DNA of 39,677 nt from positions 1-39,677 of the forward strand of contig CAKUGX010000006.1 in NCBI GenBank assembly GCA_934654765.1, read 5' to 3'. Positions within the stretch are counted from its first letter, which is position 1, and each line of letters starts with the position of its first letter. Origin of the DNA: an uncultured Collinsella sp. Lineage in GTDB: Bacteria > Actinomycetota > Coriobacteriia > Coriobacteriales > Coriobacteriaceae. A program made the translations under genes and the position numbers. A model generated the notes under the pieces. The model was not told the origin of the DNA and made no database searches. It was given only the letters and a program-made list of their open reading frames with translations. Below, piece by piece: positions 1 to 10,192 of the stretch.

Positions 1-177
1 GCGGCTGATCCGGTCCGACCGGGCCGCGCGGCAAGGAGATATATTGCCAGACCCGAGGGGCGCCGGGGGCGGGAATCTGGGCGTACACATTTCCTACACA
101 ATTTGGGATCCGACTAACGTTTGCCAGCCGTTAACTACCGCTCGCCGAGCATCTCTTTATATAAGGCAGCCTCATGG
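1..177. other. Left-edge intergenic stretch, no gene called
   Basis: This stretch lies downstream of the phosphohexomutase stop. A good Shine-Dalgarno (AAGGAG at 33-38) is followed by a TTG at 44 that opens a 45-codon frame running to 181 on the plus strand, but the product resembles nothing I know and it runs into the end of the convergent gene. I see no clear terminator for the phosphohexomutase gene here. Confidence 0.4.
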
Positions 178-1578
178 TTAAAGCGGATACGTTCCCCTAG
201 CTAAAGCACAGCCAGCATCGAGCAACTCATCACGTTCTTCCACCGAGAACCCCTCGGCGTAGACGCGCACCACTGGTTCGGTCCCGCTAGGACGGACCAG
301 CAGCCACGTATCATCCTCGAATGCTAAACGCAAGCCATCCATATGACTAACGTTTTGCGGTACCTTGCCACAAATCGACTTGGGGTTTACGCCCGGCAGC
401 AGGGTTCGTAACGTTTCGGCATCTTCGGCCTCAAGGCGCAAATCGCGTCGACCGTAACTCGTCTTACCAAATCTGTCCTCGAGTTGGTCGACCAGAACGC
501 CCAAAGGCGCGTCCGTCTTTGCCATAAGCTCACACAGAATCAGACAGGCGAGGATTCCATCGCGCTCGGGCATATGCGCGGCGATGCCGATACCACCGGC
601 TTCTTCGCCGCCTATGAGGACGCCGCCCTTCTTCATCTCCGCCGCTATATATTTGAAACCGACTGGTTTGACGGTCACGCGGCAGCCAAGCGCCTCGGCA
701 ATGCGACGCACGAGCGTCGAGCATGAAAGATTGACGACGACGCGCCCCTCCAAATTACGAAATTGAACCAAGTCGCCCAAAACGAGCGCCATGATCTGAT
801 GCGGATGTATATATCTGCCGCGCTCGTCAACCGCGCCGATACGGTCGGCGTCGCCGTCGGTCACCAGGCCAGCGCAAGCTCCGTCCTCGATAACCGTATG
901 CTCGCAAGCGTCCACCCACGGCTCAACGGGGTCGGGGCAGATATCTTCTTGGTCAGGCGCCTGCCCGGCGTGAATCTCGTGCACCTCAACGCCAAGCTCG
1001 CGCAGCAAGTCGGCTAGATAGCCCTGGGCTGCGCCGCCCATGGGGTCAACAACCACGCGCAGGTGCGCGGCGCGGATGGCTTCGGCATCGACAAATGATG
1101 CCACCGCTTGCATATAGTCAGGAATGATATCCGCGGTGCGATATTGCCCCTCGATCCCCATTGGCTCGGGAGCCATGGTCTCTTCGAGCTCTTCGATGAC
1201 ATCCTGGTTGGCGGTCGAGCCGTCACCCATGCGAATCTTGAGACACAGATAACCCTGCGGATGATGGGACCCCGTCACCATGAGCGCGCCGCACGCCTCA
1301 CCGTCATAAGCCGCCGCCCACGTAAGGGCAGGGGTCGGAACAGGTCGCGAAGCGAGCACGGCGTCTAGCCCGTGCGCTGCTAGCACACCCGCCGCAAGCT
1401 CAGCGAACTCGCGCGCCAGGGGCCGAGTGTCGAACCCTATATATACCGTTTTGCCCGGATTGGTCTTTTGCCACAACTCGCCGACGGCATCGGCGATACG
1501 GGCAACGTTATCGGCAGTGAAGTCCTCATCGACGCGAGCGCGCCAACCGTCAGTTCCAAAATGAATTATCGCGCACAC
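178..1578 (-). CDS. Alpha-D-phosphohexomutase (phosphoglucomutase/phosphomannomutase family)
   Basis: Interconverts hexose 1- and 6-phosphates through a phosphoserine enzyme, feeding glycogen, nucleotide sugars and cell-wall precursors in the cytoplasm. All four family signatures are visible: N-terminal FGTDGWR, the phosphoserine loop TGSHHP (Ser104), the metal loop DGDADRIG, the sugar loop GGEEAGG, and the C-terminal phosphate-binding RPSGTEPVVRVY. The phosphoserine loop is TGSHHP rather than the common TASHNP. Length 466 aa is normal. I chose GTG at 1578 because AGGTG lies 7 nt upstream and the conserved N-terminus follows at once; a longer frame to 1662 would add 28 residues unlike the family. 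Exact substrate preference (glucose versus mannose or glucosamine) cannot be read from the sequence. It lies alone behind a terminator, so it has its own promoter. Confidence 0.9.
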   Translation of the reverse strand: MCAIIHFGTDGWRARVDEDFTADNVARIADAVGELWQKTNPGKTVYIGFDTRPLAREFAELAAGVLAAHGLDAVLASRPVPTPALTWAAAYDGEACGALMVTGSHHPQGYLCLKIRMGDGSTANQDVIEELEETMAPEPMGIEGQYRTADIIPDYMQAVASFVDAEAIRAAHLRVVVDPMGGAAQGYLADLLRELGVEVHEIHAGQAPDQEDICPDPVEPWVDACEHTVIEDGACAGLVTDGDADRIGAVDERGRYIHPHQIMALVLGDLVQFRNLEGRVVVNLSCSTLVRRIAEALGCRVTVKPVGFKYIAAEMKKGGVLIGGEEAGGIGIAAHMPERDGILACLILCELMAKTDAPLGVLVDQLEDRFGKTSYGRRDLRLEAEDAETLRTLLPGVNPKSICGKVPQNVSHMDGLRLAFEDDTWLLVRPSGTEPVVRVYAEGFSVEERDELLDAGCALARGTYPL

Positions 1579-1701
1579 GCGCAGACACCTCACAGTGTTT
1601 GGATCATGGTACGCATGAGGTATACCCGCGATACACACTCGGCAACCTGCCGGCACCAGCATTCACCATTTGGGCAAATGCTGCCGAGGACATGCAGGCA
1701 A

Positions 1702-1731
1702 TAAAAAAACCGCCCCGTATGGAGCGGTTTT
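1702..1731 (-). terminator. Intrinsic terminator after the homocysteine methyltransferase gene
   Basis: On the minus strand an AAAACCGC / GCGGTTTT stem (1724-1731 with 1706-1713), extended inwards by two more G-C pairs, is followed by a run of T (1702-1709 read as A on plus). It lies just after the stop at 1737 and ends the regulator-methyltransferase operon. Confidence 0.85.
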
Positions 1732-1736
1732 GCCCT

Positions 1737-2630
1737 TTATATATCGAGCGCCTCGGCCATCGCTGCCGTAGTGATTGCCGTGGTTCCACAGCAACTGCCC
1801 ACCATTGCGGCACCGGCATGTCTCCATTCGATGCATGCGCGCGCGAAAGCTTCGGGGTTCTCGTGCCATACGGGGCCATCCTGAGTCTGGACCGGATCGC
1901 CCACGTTGGGACGCACCGTGACGGGAGTAGTCGCCGATGCAACCATCCTGGGCACCGCCGCGTTCGCGGCCGCAAGCGAACAGCAATTAACACCAACCGA
2001 GTTTGCGCCGTGTTTTTCGGCGTACAAAACGGCTGCCTCGATGTTGAGGCCATCGCCCAACAGGTCGCCTTTGTCATCAACGACAAAACTCACCAGGACA
2101 GGCATGCCGTCAGCGGCATCTCGAGCGCCGGCAAGCATGGGCTGCAAATTACGGATAGACGTCACCGTCTCGATCAGCAGACCATCAACACCAGCATTGA
2201 GTAAGGCGTGCGCCTGTTCGCGCGCAATGCCTCGGATCTCACGAAACTCGGCAGAGTCCTCGGCAAACCACTCAATACCGATCGGACCCATCGAGCCCAG
2301 CAGCAGCTGAGGGTGCGCCTGGCGGGCATCGTCGACGGCCCCGCGATTGACCTCCGCCACGGACGGCGCAATCTGGTCGTGCTTGAGGGCATAGCTTGAT
2401 GCCTGAAAGGTATTGGTAATGAGTACCTGCGCGCCGGCGGCGACATACAAGCGATGGATACGAGAAACGGTCTGCGGCTCTGCCAGATTCCAAAACGCCG
2501 GTGGAATATCGGCGGCATCGTACTCACTCAACAGAACACTGCCCATGGGGCCCTGCGCCAACAAGGTCTCGCTCGACAAGCGGCGCGTAAGTTCCTCGGC
2601 ACCAAAGCGGTTGTAATAACTCGTATCCAT
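1737..2630 (-). CDS. Homocysteine S-methyltransferase (Hcy-binding domain, MmuM/MetH-N type)
   Basis: Zinc-dependent transfer of a methyl group to homocysteine to form methionine in the cytoplasm. The protein is a single Hcy-binding TIM barrel of 297 aa. The Zn ligands are visible as the Cys of GVNCCS (about residue 215) and the CC pair of VGSCCGTT near the C-terminus; the N-terminus carries LAQGPMGSVL and the ITNTFQAS loop typical of the family. There is no cobalamin or folate domain, so the donor is either S-methylmethionine/SAM (MmuM-like) or a partner protein encoded elsewhere. The gene starts 10 nt after the stop of the upstream metalloregulator, with GAGG overlapping that stop, so the two are probably cotranscribed and coupled. 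A terminator follows. Confidence 0.88.
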   Translation of the reverse strand: MDTSYYNRFGAEELTRRLSSETLLAQGPMGSVLLSEYDAADIPPAFWNLAEPQTVSRIHRLYVAAGAQVLITNTFQASSYALKHDQIAPSVAEVNRGAVDDARQAHPQLLLGSMGPIGIEWFAEDSAEFREIRGIAREQAHALLNAGVDGLLIETVTSIRNLQPMLAGARDAADGMPVLVSFVVDDKGDLLGDGLNIEAAVLYAEKHGANSVGVNCCSLAAANAAVPRMVASATTPVTVRPNVGDPVQTQDGPVWHENPEAFARACIEWRHAGAAMVGSCCGTTAITTAAMAEALDI

Positions 2631-2640
2631 ATATATCCCG

Positions 2641-3063
2641 CTATTCCTCGACGCTGATTCCCTGCTTTTCGAGATAGGCGAGCCAGCGGCTCATCGTGTC
2701 CTCGGATAGCGCATGCTCCATCATGCAGGCCTCGGAATCGGCTCGCTCAAATTCGACACCGAGCTCCTGAACCAAAAACGTGCGGATGAGGCGATGACGG
2801 TACCAGATAGCCGTGCCAACCTCGCGGCCGCGACCGGTCAGGATTACCTTGCCGTAGTGCGATTGCTCGACAAGCTCGGATGCCTTGAGCGCCGAAACCG
2901 CTTTATTGACCGATGCCTTGGAGACGCCAAGGCGCTGCGCGATGTCGACCGATCGCACGCCGTTGGTTTCCCCCTCTTCGCTTTCAATGCGAACCATGCA
3001 CTCCAAGTAGTCTTCGTTCGCCACCGTCAGATGTAGTTCGCGCGAGCTATTTGTCGTATCCAT
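2641..3063 (-). CDS. DtxR/MntR-family metal-dependent transcriptional regulator
   Basis: Cytoplasmic metal-sensing repressor of 140 aa. It has an N-terminal winged helix (about residues 12-65, with a recognition helix in DIAQRLGVSKASVNKAVSAL) and a dimerisation/metal domain with EACMMEHALSED, matching the C-x-x-E-H metal ligands of DtxR. It lacks the SH3-like third domain, like MntR and other short family members. The start at 3063 was preferred over the ATG at 3084 because AAGGGACGGAAG lies just before it. The metal (Mn, Fe or Zn) cannot be told from sequence. It is the first gene of an operon with a zinc-dependent homocysteine methyltransferase. A TAGAAT -10 box (3095-3100, minus) and a perfect dyad at 3117-3136, overlapping where its -35 should be, suggest autoregulation. 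Confidence 0.88.
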   Translation of the reverse strand: MDTTNSSRELHLTVANEDYLECMVRIESEEGETNGVRSVDIAQRLGVSKASVNKAVSALKASELVEQSHYGKVILTGRGREVGTAIWYRHRLIRTFLVQELGVEFERADSEACMMEHALSEDTMSRWLAYLEKQGISVEE

Positions 3064-3116
3064 GATCTTCCGTCCCTTCTGCATTCAATGGCTGATTCTA
3101 CCCCATCCAAGCGTCG

Positions 3117-3136
3117 CGGTATGCCGTGGCATACCG
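3117..3136. promoter_or_regulatory. Perfect dyad, candidate operator between the DtxR-type regulator and pepT
   Basis: CGGTATGCC (3117-3125) is followed by a 2-bp spacer and its exact reverse complement (3128-3136). It lies in the 120-bp divergent region between the metalloregulator start (3063) and pepT (3184), about 17 bp upstream of the regulator's TAGAAT -10 box. Size and symmetry fit a dimeric winged-helix repressor site. Which protein binds is inferred from position only. Confidence 0.6.
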
Positions 3137-3183
3137 TGCTAGAGTTCTTGTTGCACACGACGACCAAGATTGGAGCGGTCTTT

Positions 3184-4431
3184 ATGGAAAACACCACCAC
3201 GAGCCCCGATGTCCTCGAGCGCTTTTTGCGCTACGTCCAGATCAACACGCAGTCCGAGGATGCAAACTGCGACCAGGTACCCTCGAGCGCCGTTCAGTTT
3301 GACCTTGCCAACGTGCTGGCTGAAGAGCTGCGCGAGCTTGGTGCGGAAGATGCCCACGTGACCGAGCACGCCTATGTCTGCGCGCATATCCCCGCAAGTG
3401 CGGGCGCTGAGGACAAGCCCGCCCTGGGCCTGATCGCCCATCTCGACACCACCGAAGTTGCACCGGGCGCCGGCGTGAAGCCGCACATCGTACACTACGA
3501 AGGCGGCGACCTGGTCTGCGGCACGGTTGACGGTAAGCCCGTTGCCATGAGTACCGCCAAGCTTCCCGCCCTGAATGACCTCGCGGGTGAGGACCTGGTC
3601 TGCAGCGATGGCACCACGCTGCTGGGCGCGGACGACAAGGCAGGCGTCGCCGAGATCATGTCGCTTGTCGCGCGTATCGCTCAGGACCCTTCTCTGCCTC
3701 ATCCCGCACTCGGCATTTGCTTCTGCCCTGACGAGGAGATCGGCCACGGAGCCGAGCTGTTGGATATCGATACCTTTGGCTGCAAGTACGCCTACACGGT
3801 CGACGGCGGCCCCATCGGCGAACTGGAGTGGGAGTGCTTTAACGCCGCCGAGGCGACCGTCTGCTTTGAGGGCCAGTCCATCCACCCGGGCGACGCTAAG
3901 GGCCGTATGGTCAACGCAGGCAATCTGTTCTGCGACTTCAACGCGTTGCTCCCCTACGTGCAGCGCCCGGAGTATACGGAAGGCTACGAGGGCTTTTATC
4001 ACCTTGAGGGTGTATCTGCGACCGTCGATCACGCCACAGCGCGCTATATCGTCCGTGATCACGATGCCGCCAAGTTCCAGCAGAAACTCGACCTTATTGA
4101 TGCCGCCGCCTCGATGCTCAACCAGCGTCTGGGTGAGGAGCGCGTGACGGTCGAGATTAAGCAGCAGTATCGAAATATGGCCGAGATCGTTCGTGACTAT
4201 CCCGAGCTCATTGATGTTGCCAAGGAAGCCTACCTTGCCTGCGGCGTTGAGCCCCAAGTGCTGCCGATTCGCGGCGGCACCGACGGCGCGCAGCTGTCGT
4301 TCCGCGGTCTGCCCTGCCCCAACCTTTCCACCGGCGGCTATTGCTACCACGGCGTCAACGAGTTCGTCCCGGTCAGTTCGCTCGTCAAGATGACCGACGT
4401 GCTCCAGGAGCTCGTCGCCCGCTTTGCATAA
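3184..4431 (+). CDS. pepT: Peptidase T (tripeptide aminopeptidase, M20B)
   Basis: Cytoplasmic di-zinc aminopeptidase that removes the N-terminal residue from tripeptides. At 415 aa it matches the family length (about 408). Visible motifs in order: the first metal site and catalytic Asp in AHLDTTEVAPG, the bridging Asp in LGADDKAGVAE, the catalytic/metal Glu pair in CPDEEIGHGAE, YTVDGG, the dimerisation-domain HPGDAKGRMVN, RGGTDGAQLS, and the last metal His in GGYCYHGVNEF. The ATG at 3184 has GGAG 9 nt upstream; an in-frame ATG at 3088 would add 32 residues unlike PepT. The gene is divergent from the metalloregulator and ends in a strong terminator, so it is monocistronic. Confidence 0.95.
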   Translation: MENTTTSPDVLERFLRYVQINTQSEDANCDQVPSSAVQFDLANVLAEELRELGAEDAHVTEHAYVCAHIPASAGAEDKPALGLIAHLDTTEVAPGAGVKPHIVHYEGGDLVCGTVDGKPVAMSTAKLPALNDLAGEDLVCSDGTTLLGADDKAGVAEIMSLVARIAQDPSLPHPALGICFCPDEEIGHGAELLDIDTFGCKYAYTVDGGPIGELEWECFNAAEATVCFEGQSIHPGDAKGRMVNAGNLFCDFNALLPYVQRPEYTEGYEGFYHLEGVSATVDHATARYIVRDHDAAKFQQKLDLIDAAASMLNQRLGEERVTVEIKQQYRNMAEIVRDYPELIDVAKEAYLACGVEPQVLPIRGGTDGAQLSFRGLPCPNLSTGGYCYHGVNEFVPVSSLVKMTDVLQELVARFA

Positions 4432-4460
4432 GCCTGGCCGCTCAAGCCTAAAAGACAAAC

Positions 4461-4495
4461 CGCCCCGTCCTCAACCGAGAACGGGGCGATTTTTT
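4461..4495 (+). terminator. Intrinsic terminator of pepT
   Basis: CGCCCCGT (4461-4468) pairs perfectly with ACGGGGCG (4481-4488) and is followed by ATTTTTT. It begins 30 nt after the pepT stop. Confidence 0.93.
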
Positions 4496-4535
4496 GCTGC
4501 AATGAGAACAGGTTGACGCGCGCCAGCCTCTTAAC

Positions 4536-4653
4536 GCAAGGAGTGTCCCAAACTGCCGGCACATAAGGAACGTCCCCAAGTGCCAAGTGCATCAAGAGTG
4601 TCCCCTTTGACCAGTCGTTTAAGAACGTCCCCAATGACTAACGTCGCAGGTTG
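4536..4653. repeat. REP-like palindromic intergenic repeats
   Basis: A string of related short units: GGAGTGTCCCAAACTGCC (4540-4557), AAGGAACGTCCCCAAGTGCC (4566-4585), GAGTGTCCCC (4596-4605), and a unit with AGTCGTTTAAGAACGTCCCC followed by AATGACTAA (4613-4641). Very similar units recur at 20149-20228 upstream of another hairpin element and at 21688-21743. The common core is an inverted GGGAC.../GTCCC motif. I see no coding potential here. Confidence 0.7.
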
Positions 4654-4807
4654 AGGACGGGCAGCGAGCGGGTCGCATTTGAGACAAGGTGACGTGAAAC
4701 GAAAGGGCGCTGACCTTCTGGTCGCGCCCTTGAAGTTGAACGTCAGATTGTCCAAATGCGGCCCGCGCAGCGTCAAGCGGTTACGCGGTTTGGTAAAACC
4801 GCGTAAC
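4654..4807 (-). repeat. Structured intergenic element, copy A (long hairpin plus tail hairpin)
   Basis: An outer stem pairs 4668-4681 with 4753-4766 (13 of 14 positions Watson-Crick, one wobble). Inside it an ACAAGGTGACGT / ACGTCAGATTGT stem with an internal loop (about 4684-4750) leads to a GC-rich apical hairpin closed by GACC TTCT GGTC. A second, perfect 12-bp hairpin (4780-4791 with 4796-4807) ends one base before the stop codon of the lcp gene. The conserved box CAGCG flanks the long stem on both sides. Orientation is given relative to the gene it follows. Copies B (20247-20411) and C (26282-26426) share the layout. Confidence 0.75.
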
Positions 4808-4808
4808 T

Positions 4809-6044
4809 CTAGTAGTTGGCTTCGTAGCCGTTGCCGTCGCCGGTGGGCTCTTCGTAGTAGTCCGAATCGCTCGAATCGCTTGAGTCATCGGAATCGTCAG
4901 AGCTGACCGATGAGGTTGCGGTACCGTTTGCGTAATCGTCAGACGTGTTGTTGTTCAGGTCGCCGATCGTAGAGCTGGAACCGTCGGAAAGACCCATGGT
5001 GTTGGGACCCTTGGGATCCTTGCCAGCATCGACGCGCTCCATCATTTCCTTGAGCTCGTCCTCGTAGACAAAGACGTAGCTCACGCCGTCGATCATGGTG
5101 CTGTCGTCGGCGTACGAGGGCAGGTTGGCCGAGTAGATACCGTCGACATCCATACCGCGCATGGCATTGACCGTAGCCACGATATCCTGAACGCTCATAT
5201 CGGTTACGAGCATATCGGACAGCGAATTAACCAGGCCAAAGATCTTCGTGGCATCGAAGTTATTGAGAATCTGGTTGGCAAGGGCGCCAAGCACCTGACG
5301 CTGGTGGCGCATGCGCGTGTAATCGCCGTCGGCATAGGTGTAGCGGCAGCGGGCATAGGTAAGGGCGGTGGCACCGTCCATATGCTGCTGGCCAGCGGTA
5401 ATCTTAATATCCAGGTGCTCGGGGTCGTCAACATCATCGGTTGCGTTAATGTCGATACCGCCAACCGAATCAATCAGCGCCTGCATACCGTCGAAGCTGA
5501 CCTCGGCATAGTGGGAGATCTGAACACCGCACAGCTCGTTGACCGCCTCGACCATGGCCTCGGCGCCGCCAACAGTATGGCAGGCGTTGATCTTCATGGT
5601 CTCGCCCTTGTACTCGACCTTGGTGTCGCGCGGAACGGAAATGAGCGTCGCCTGCTTTTGCGTGGGGTCGATGCGTGCCAGGATAATCGAGTCGGCACGA
5701 TACGTATCCTCGCCCGGACGGCCGTCGGTGCCAAGAAGCAGCACGTAGAACGGATCCTTTGCCTCATCGGTGTCAACCAGAACCCGACGCAGATTGTCGG
5801 TAATGACATTAGAATCGCCGAGCTTGCCCATAATGGTGGCAAACCACAGGCCGGCAGCGGTAGTGGCACTCAACAGCACGCCAAGCACGACAATGAGCGC
5901 GACGTGACGAATCGTGTGGCTACGGCGACGTTGACGAGCGCGCTCGGAATAGCGAGCCACGTTATCGCGACTGTAGATCTTGGCCTGCGCACCAGTTGAG
6001 GGTCTTCGGGTGGTGGTATCCGCGAGGGGCTTTTTATTAAACAT
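4809..6044 (-). CDS. LytR-CpsA-Psr (LCP) family cell-wall glycopolymer ligase
   Basis: Membrane-anchored phosphotransferase that attaches glycopolymers such as wall teichoic acid-like or capsular polymers to peptidoglycan. The 411-aa protein has a basic cytoplasmic tail (about 1-45), one transmembrane helix (about 46-68, HVALIVVLGVLLSATTAAGL), and an extracellular LCP domain. Family residues are visible in LLLGTDGRPGEDTYRADSI, ISVPRDTKV, VGGIDI and the Arg-rich GDYTRMRHQRQVLGAL. The C-terminal 60 residues are Ser/Asp-rich and probably an extended tail in the wall. The ATG at 6044 is preferred (CAGG 6 nt upstream); a TTG two codons earlier is possible. It starts 12 nt after murA, so the two are likely one transcript devoted to envelope synthesis. 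Its 3' end is followed by hairpin element A. Confidence 0.92.
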   Translation of the reverse strand: MFNKKPLADTTTRRPSTGAQAKIYSRDNVARYSERARQRRRSHTIRHVALIVVLGVLLSATTAAGLWFATIMGKLGDSNVITDNLRRVLVDTDEAKDPFYVLLLGTDGRPGEDTYRADSIILARIDPTQKQATLISVPRDTKVEYKGETMKINACHTVGGAEAMVEAVNELCGVQISHYAEVSFDGMQALIDSVGGIDINATDDVDDPEHLDIKITAGQQHMDGATALTYARCRYTYADGDYTRMRHQRQVLGALANQILNNFDATKIFGLVNSLSDMLVTDMSVQDIVATVNAMRGMDVDGIYSANLPSYADDSTMIDGVSYVFVYEDELKEMMERVDAGKDPKGPNTMGLSDGSSSTIGDLNNNTSDDYANGTATSSVSSDDSDDSSDSSDSDYYEEPTGDGNGYEANY

Positions 6045-6056
6045 AGGCAACCTGTA

Positions 6057-7340
6057 TTAGTAGATGACGGGATCGGGGACGGTAGCATGCTCGACATGCG
6101 CGCCAAGCGCCTGCAGCTTTTCGACAAACTGCTCGTAGCCGCGCTTGATGTGATGGATAGCCGAAACCTCGGTCGTCCCGTCGGCGATCAAGCCCGCTAC
6201 GACGAGGGCCGCTCCGCCGCGCAGATCGGGCGAGGTAACCTGTGCACCCGAGAAGCCCTTGACGCCATGAATCATGGCATGATGGCTCTCGATACGAATG
6301 TCGGCACCCATGCGCACCAGCTCTGATGCGAACATAAAACGATTCTCGAAGATGTTCTCGGTGATAACGGAGCTGCCATCGGCAAGGGCGGAGAGTACCA
6401 TAATCTGCGCCTGCATGTCCGTCGGGAAGCCGGGGAACGGAAGCGTCTGGATGTCGACCGGCTTGATACGCTCGGCACGGTTCACATGGACGCCATCCTC
6501 AACGCGCTCGCAGTCGATACCCATGAGCTCCATCTTCTTGAGCACCATGCCCAAGTGAATGGGGCAAAAGCCCGTGACATCGACACCGCGATCGTCGGCC
6601 ATCAACGCACCGGCAACGATAAAGGTACCGGCCTCGATGCGGTCGCCCACCACGCGATGGGTAACGGGATGGAGCTCTTCCACGCCTTCGATAGTCACGA
6701 CGGGCGTACCGGCGCCTACAATCTTGGCGCCCATCTCGTTGAGCATGTTGGCGAGATCGACAATCTCGGGCTCGCGGGCGGCATTGTCGATAACCGTGGT
6801 GCCCTGTGCGCACACAGAGGCCATGATGAGGTTCTCGGTCGCACCGACGCTGGCGAACTCGAGCGTGACGGTGGTACCGCGCAGACCTTGGGGAGCATTA
6901 GCGTTGATGTAACCGTGGGCGGTATCAAACTCAACGCCCAGGGCCTCGAGACCCAGAATGTGCATATCGATCTTGCGAGCACCCAGGTTGCAGCCGCCCG
7001 GCATGGCAATCTTGGCGCGATGGAAGCGGCCCAGCAAGGGTCCCATGACGGCGGTGGAAGCACGCATCTTGGCAACGAGCTCGTAGGGAGCCTCCCAAGA
7101 ATCGACCTGAGAGGTATCGATCTCGAGCGTGTGCTCGTCGAGAACATCGATCGTAGCGCCCATGCCCTTGAGCACCTTGCCCATCACGTGAACATCGGAA
7201 ATATCGGGCACGTTCTGCAGCGTCGTCTTGCCCGGCGCCAGAAGCGTTGCCGCCATGAGTTTGAGCGCGGAGTTCTTGGCACCCGAGACGGGCACGGAGC
7301 CTCCGATGGCGTGGCCACCCTCAACGCGGATAATATCCAA
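6057..7340 (-). CDS. murA: UDP-N-acetylglucosamine 1-carboxyvinyltransferase
   Basis: First committed step of peptidoglycan synthesis: transfers enolpyruvate from PEP to UDP-GlcNAc in the cytoplasm. The 427-aa protein has the family start (IIRVEGG...GGSVPVSGAKNSALK, substrate-binding Lys/Asn) and the active-site loop PGGCNLGARKIDMH with Cys117, the residue alkylated by fosfomycin; its presence predicts a fosfomycin-sensitive type of enzyme. Later motifs are VGATEN, PFPGFPTDMQAQ, ENIFENRFMF and RGGAALVVAGL. The start is TTG at 7340, with AAAGGG 6-7 nt upstream; no ATG is better placed. The RBS lies immediately behind the terminator of the ATP synthase operon, leaving almost no room for a separate promoter. 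Confidence 0.95.
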   Translation of the reverse strand: MDIIRVEGGHAIGGSVPVSGAKNSALKLMAATLLAPGKTTLQNVPDISDVHVMGKVLKGMGATIDVLDEHTLEIDTSQVDSWEAPYELVAKMRASTAVMGPLLGRFHRAKIAMPGGCNLGARKIDMHILGLEALGVEFDTAHGYINANAPQGLRGTTVTLEFASVGATENLIMASVCAQGTTVIDNAAREPEIVDLANMLNEMGAKIVGAGTPVVTIEGVEELHPVTHRVVGDRIEAGTFIVAGALMADDRGVDVTGFCPIHLGMVLKKMELMGIDCERVEDGVHVNRAERIKPVDIQTLPFPGFPTDMQAQIMVLSALADGSSVITENIFENRFMFASELVRMGADIRIESHHAMIHGVKGFSGAQVTSPDLRGGAALVVAGLIADGTTEVSAIHHIKRGYEQFVEKLQALGAHVEHATVPDPVIY

Positions 7341-7352
7341 GGTCTACCCTTT

Positions 7353-7392
7353 CAAAAAGCATGCCCGGGGTGGCTGGGCCATCCCGGGCATG
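7353..7392 (-). terminator. Intrinsic terminator of the ATP synthase operon
   Basis: CATGCCCGGG (7360-7369) pairs with CCCGGGCATG (7383-7392), with an inner TGGC/GCCA pairing, and is followed on the minus strand by TTTTT (7354-7358). It lies between atpC and murA and its T-run is only about 13 nt from the murA start codon. Confidence 0.88.
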
Positions 7393-7428
7393 ATGTGTTC
7401 GCAAATGGTCGAACGCTAAATCGTTTGA

Positions 7429-7821
7429 CTATTGGGCAAGCTTGAGCTTACACCATGCGATTTCATTATAGAGGTAGGCGCGGCGTGCATCATCCTCCGA
7501 CAAATTACCCAGCTTCTCTTCAAAACCTTGAATATCAGCTTTAAGCTTGTCGGCATCGACGGTCGCCAAATCGCAAGCGCGCTCGGCGAGAACGGTCACG
7601 ACATCGTCCGCAACCTGGGCATAGCCGCCGGCCACGGCAAACGTGTGGTCGACAGTGCCCATGGCCTTATCGGAAACGCGAACGTAACCGCGGTCGATCG
7701 TGCAGATCTCGCTGGAGTGAGCAGGCAGAACACCAAACTCGCCATCCGTGGACGGAATCGACACAAACGCAGCGTCGCCCTCATAGGCGCAGCTCACGGG
7801 GCACACGATGCGGATACGCAT
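7429..7821 (-). CDS. atpC: F-type ATP synthase epsilon subunit
   Basis: Part of the rotor central stalk of F1; couples rotation to catalysis and can inhibit ATP hydrolysis. The 130-aa protein has the N-terminal beta-sandwich with FVSIPSTDGEFGVLPAHS, typical of the family, and a C-terminal helical hairpin (about 85-130). It begins 3 nt after atpD and is the last gene of the operon, followed by a terminator. Confidence 0.94.
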   Translation of the reverse strand: MRIRIVCPVSCAYEGDAAFVSIPSTDGEFGVLPAHSSEICTIDRGYVRVSDKAMGTVDHTFAVAGGYAQVADDVVTVLAERACDLATVDADKLKADIQGFEEKLGNLSEDDARRAYLYNEIAWCKLKLAQ

Positions 7822-7824
7822 AAC

Positions 7825-10187
<2,363 letters not shown>

Positions 10188-10192
10188 AGGGC

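Noticed and set aside
44..181. Plus-strand TTG frame of 45 codons with a strong AAGGAG upstream
   Set aside because: No recognisable sequence, runs into the convergent phosphohexomutase gene, and lies at the window edge where context is missing.
4530..4807. Insertion-sequence remnant
   Set aside because: No transposase fragment in any frame; the repeats recur elsewhere with conserved pairing rather than conserved ends.
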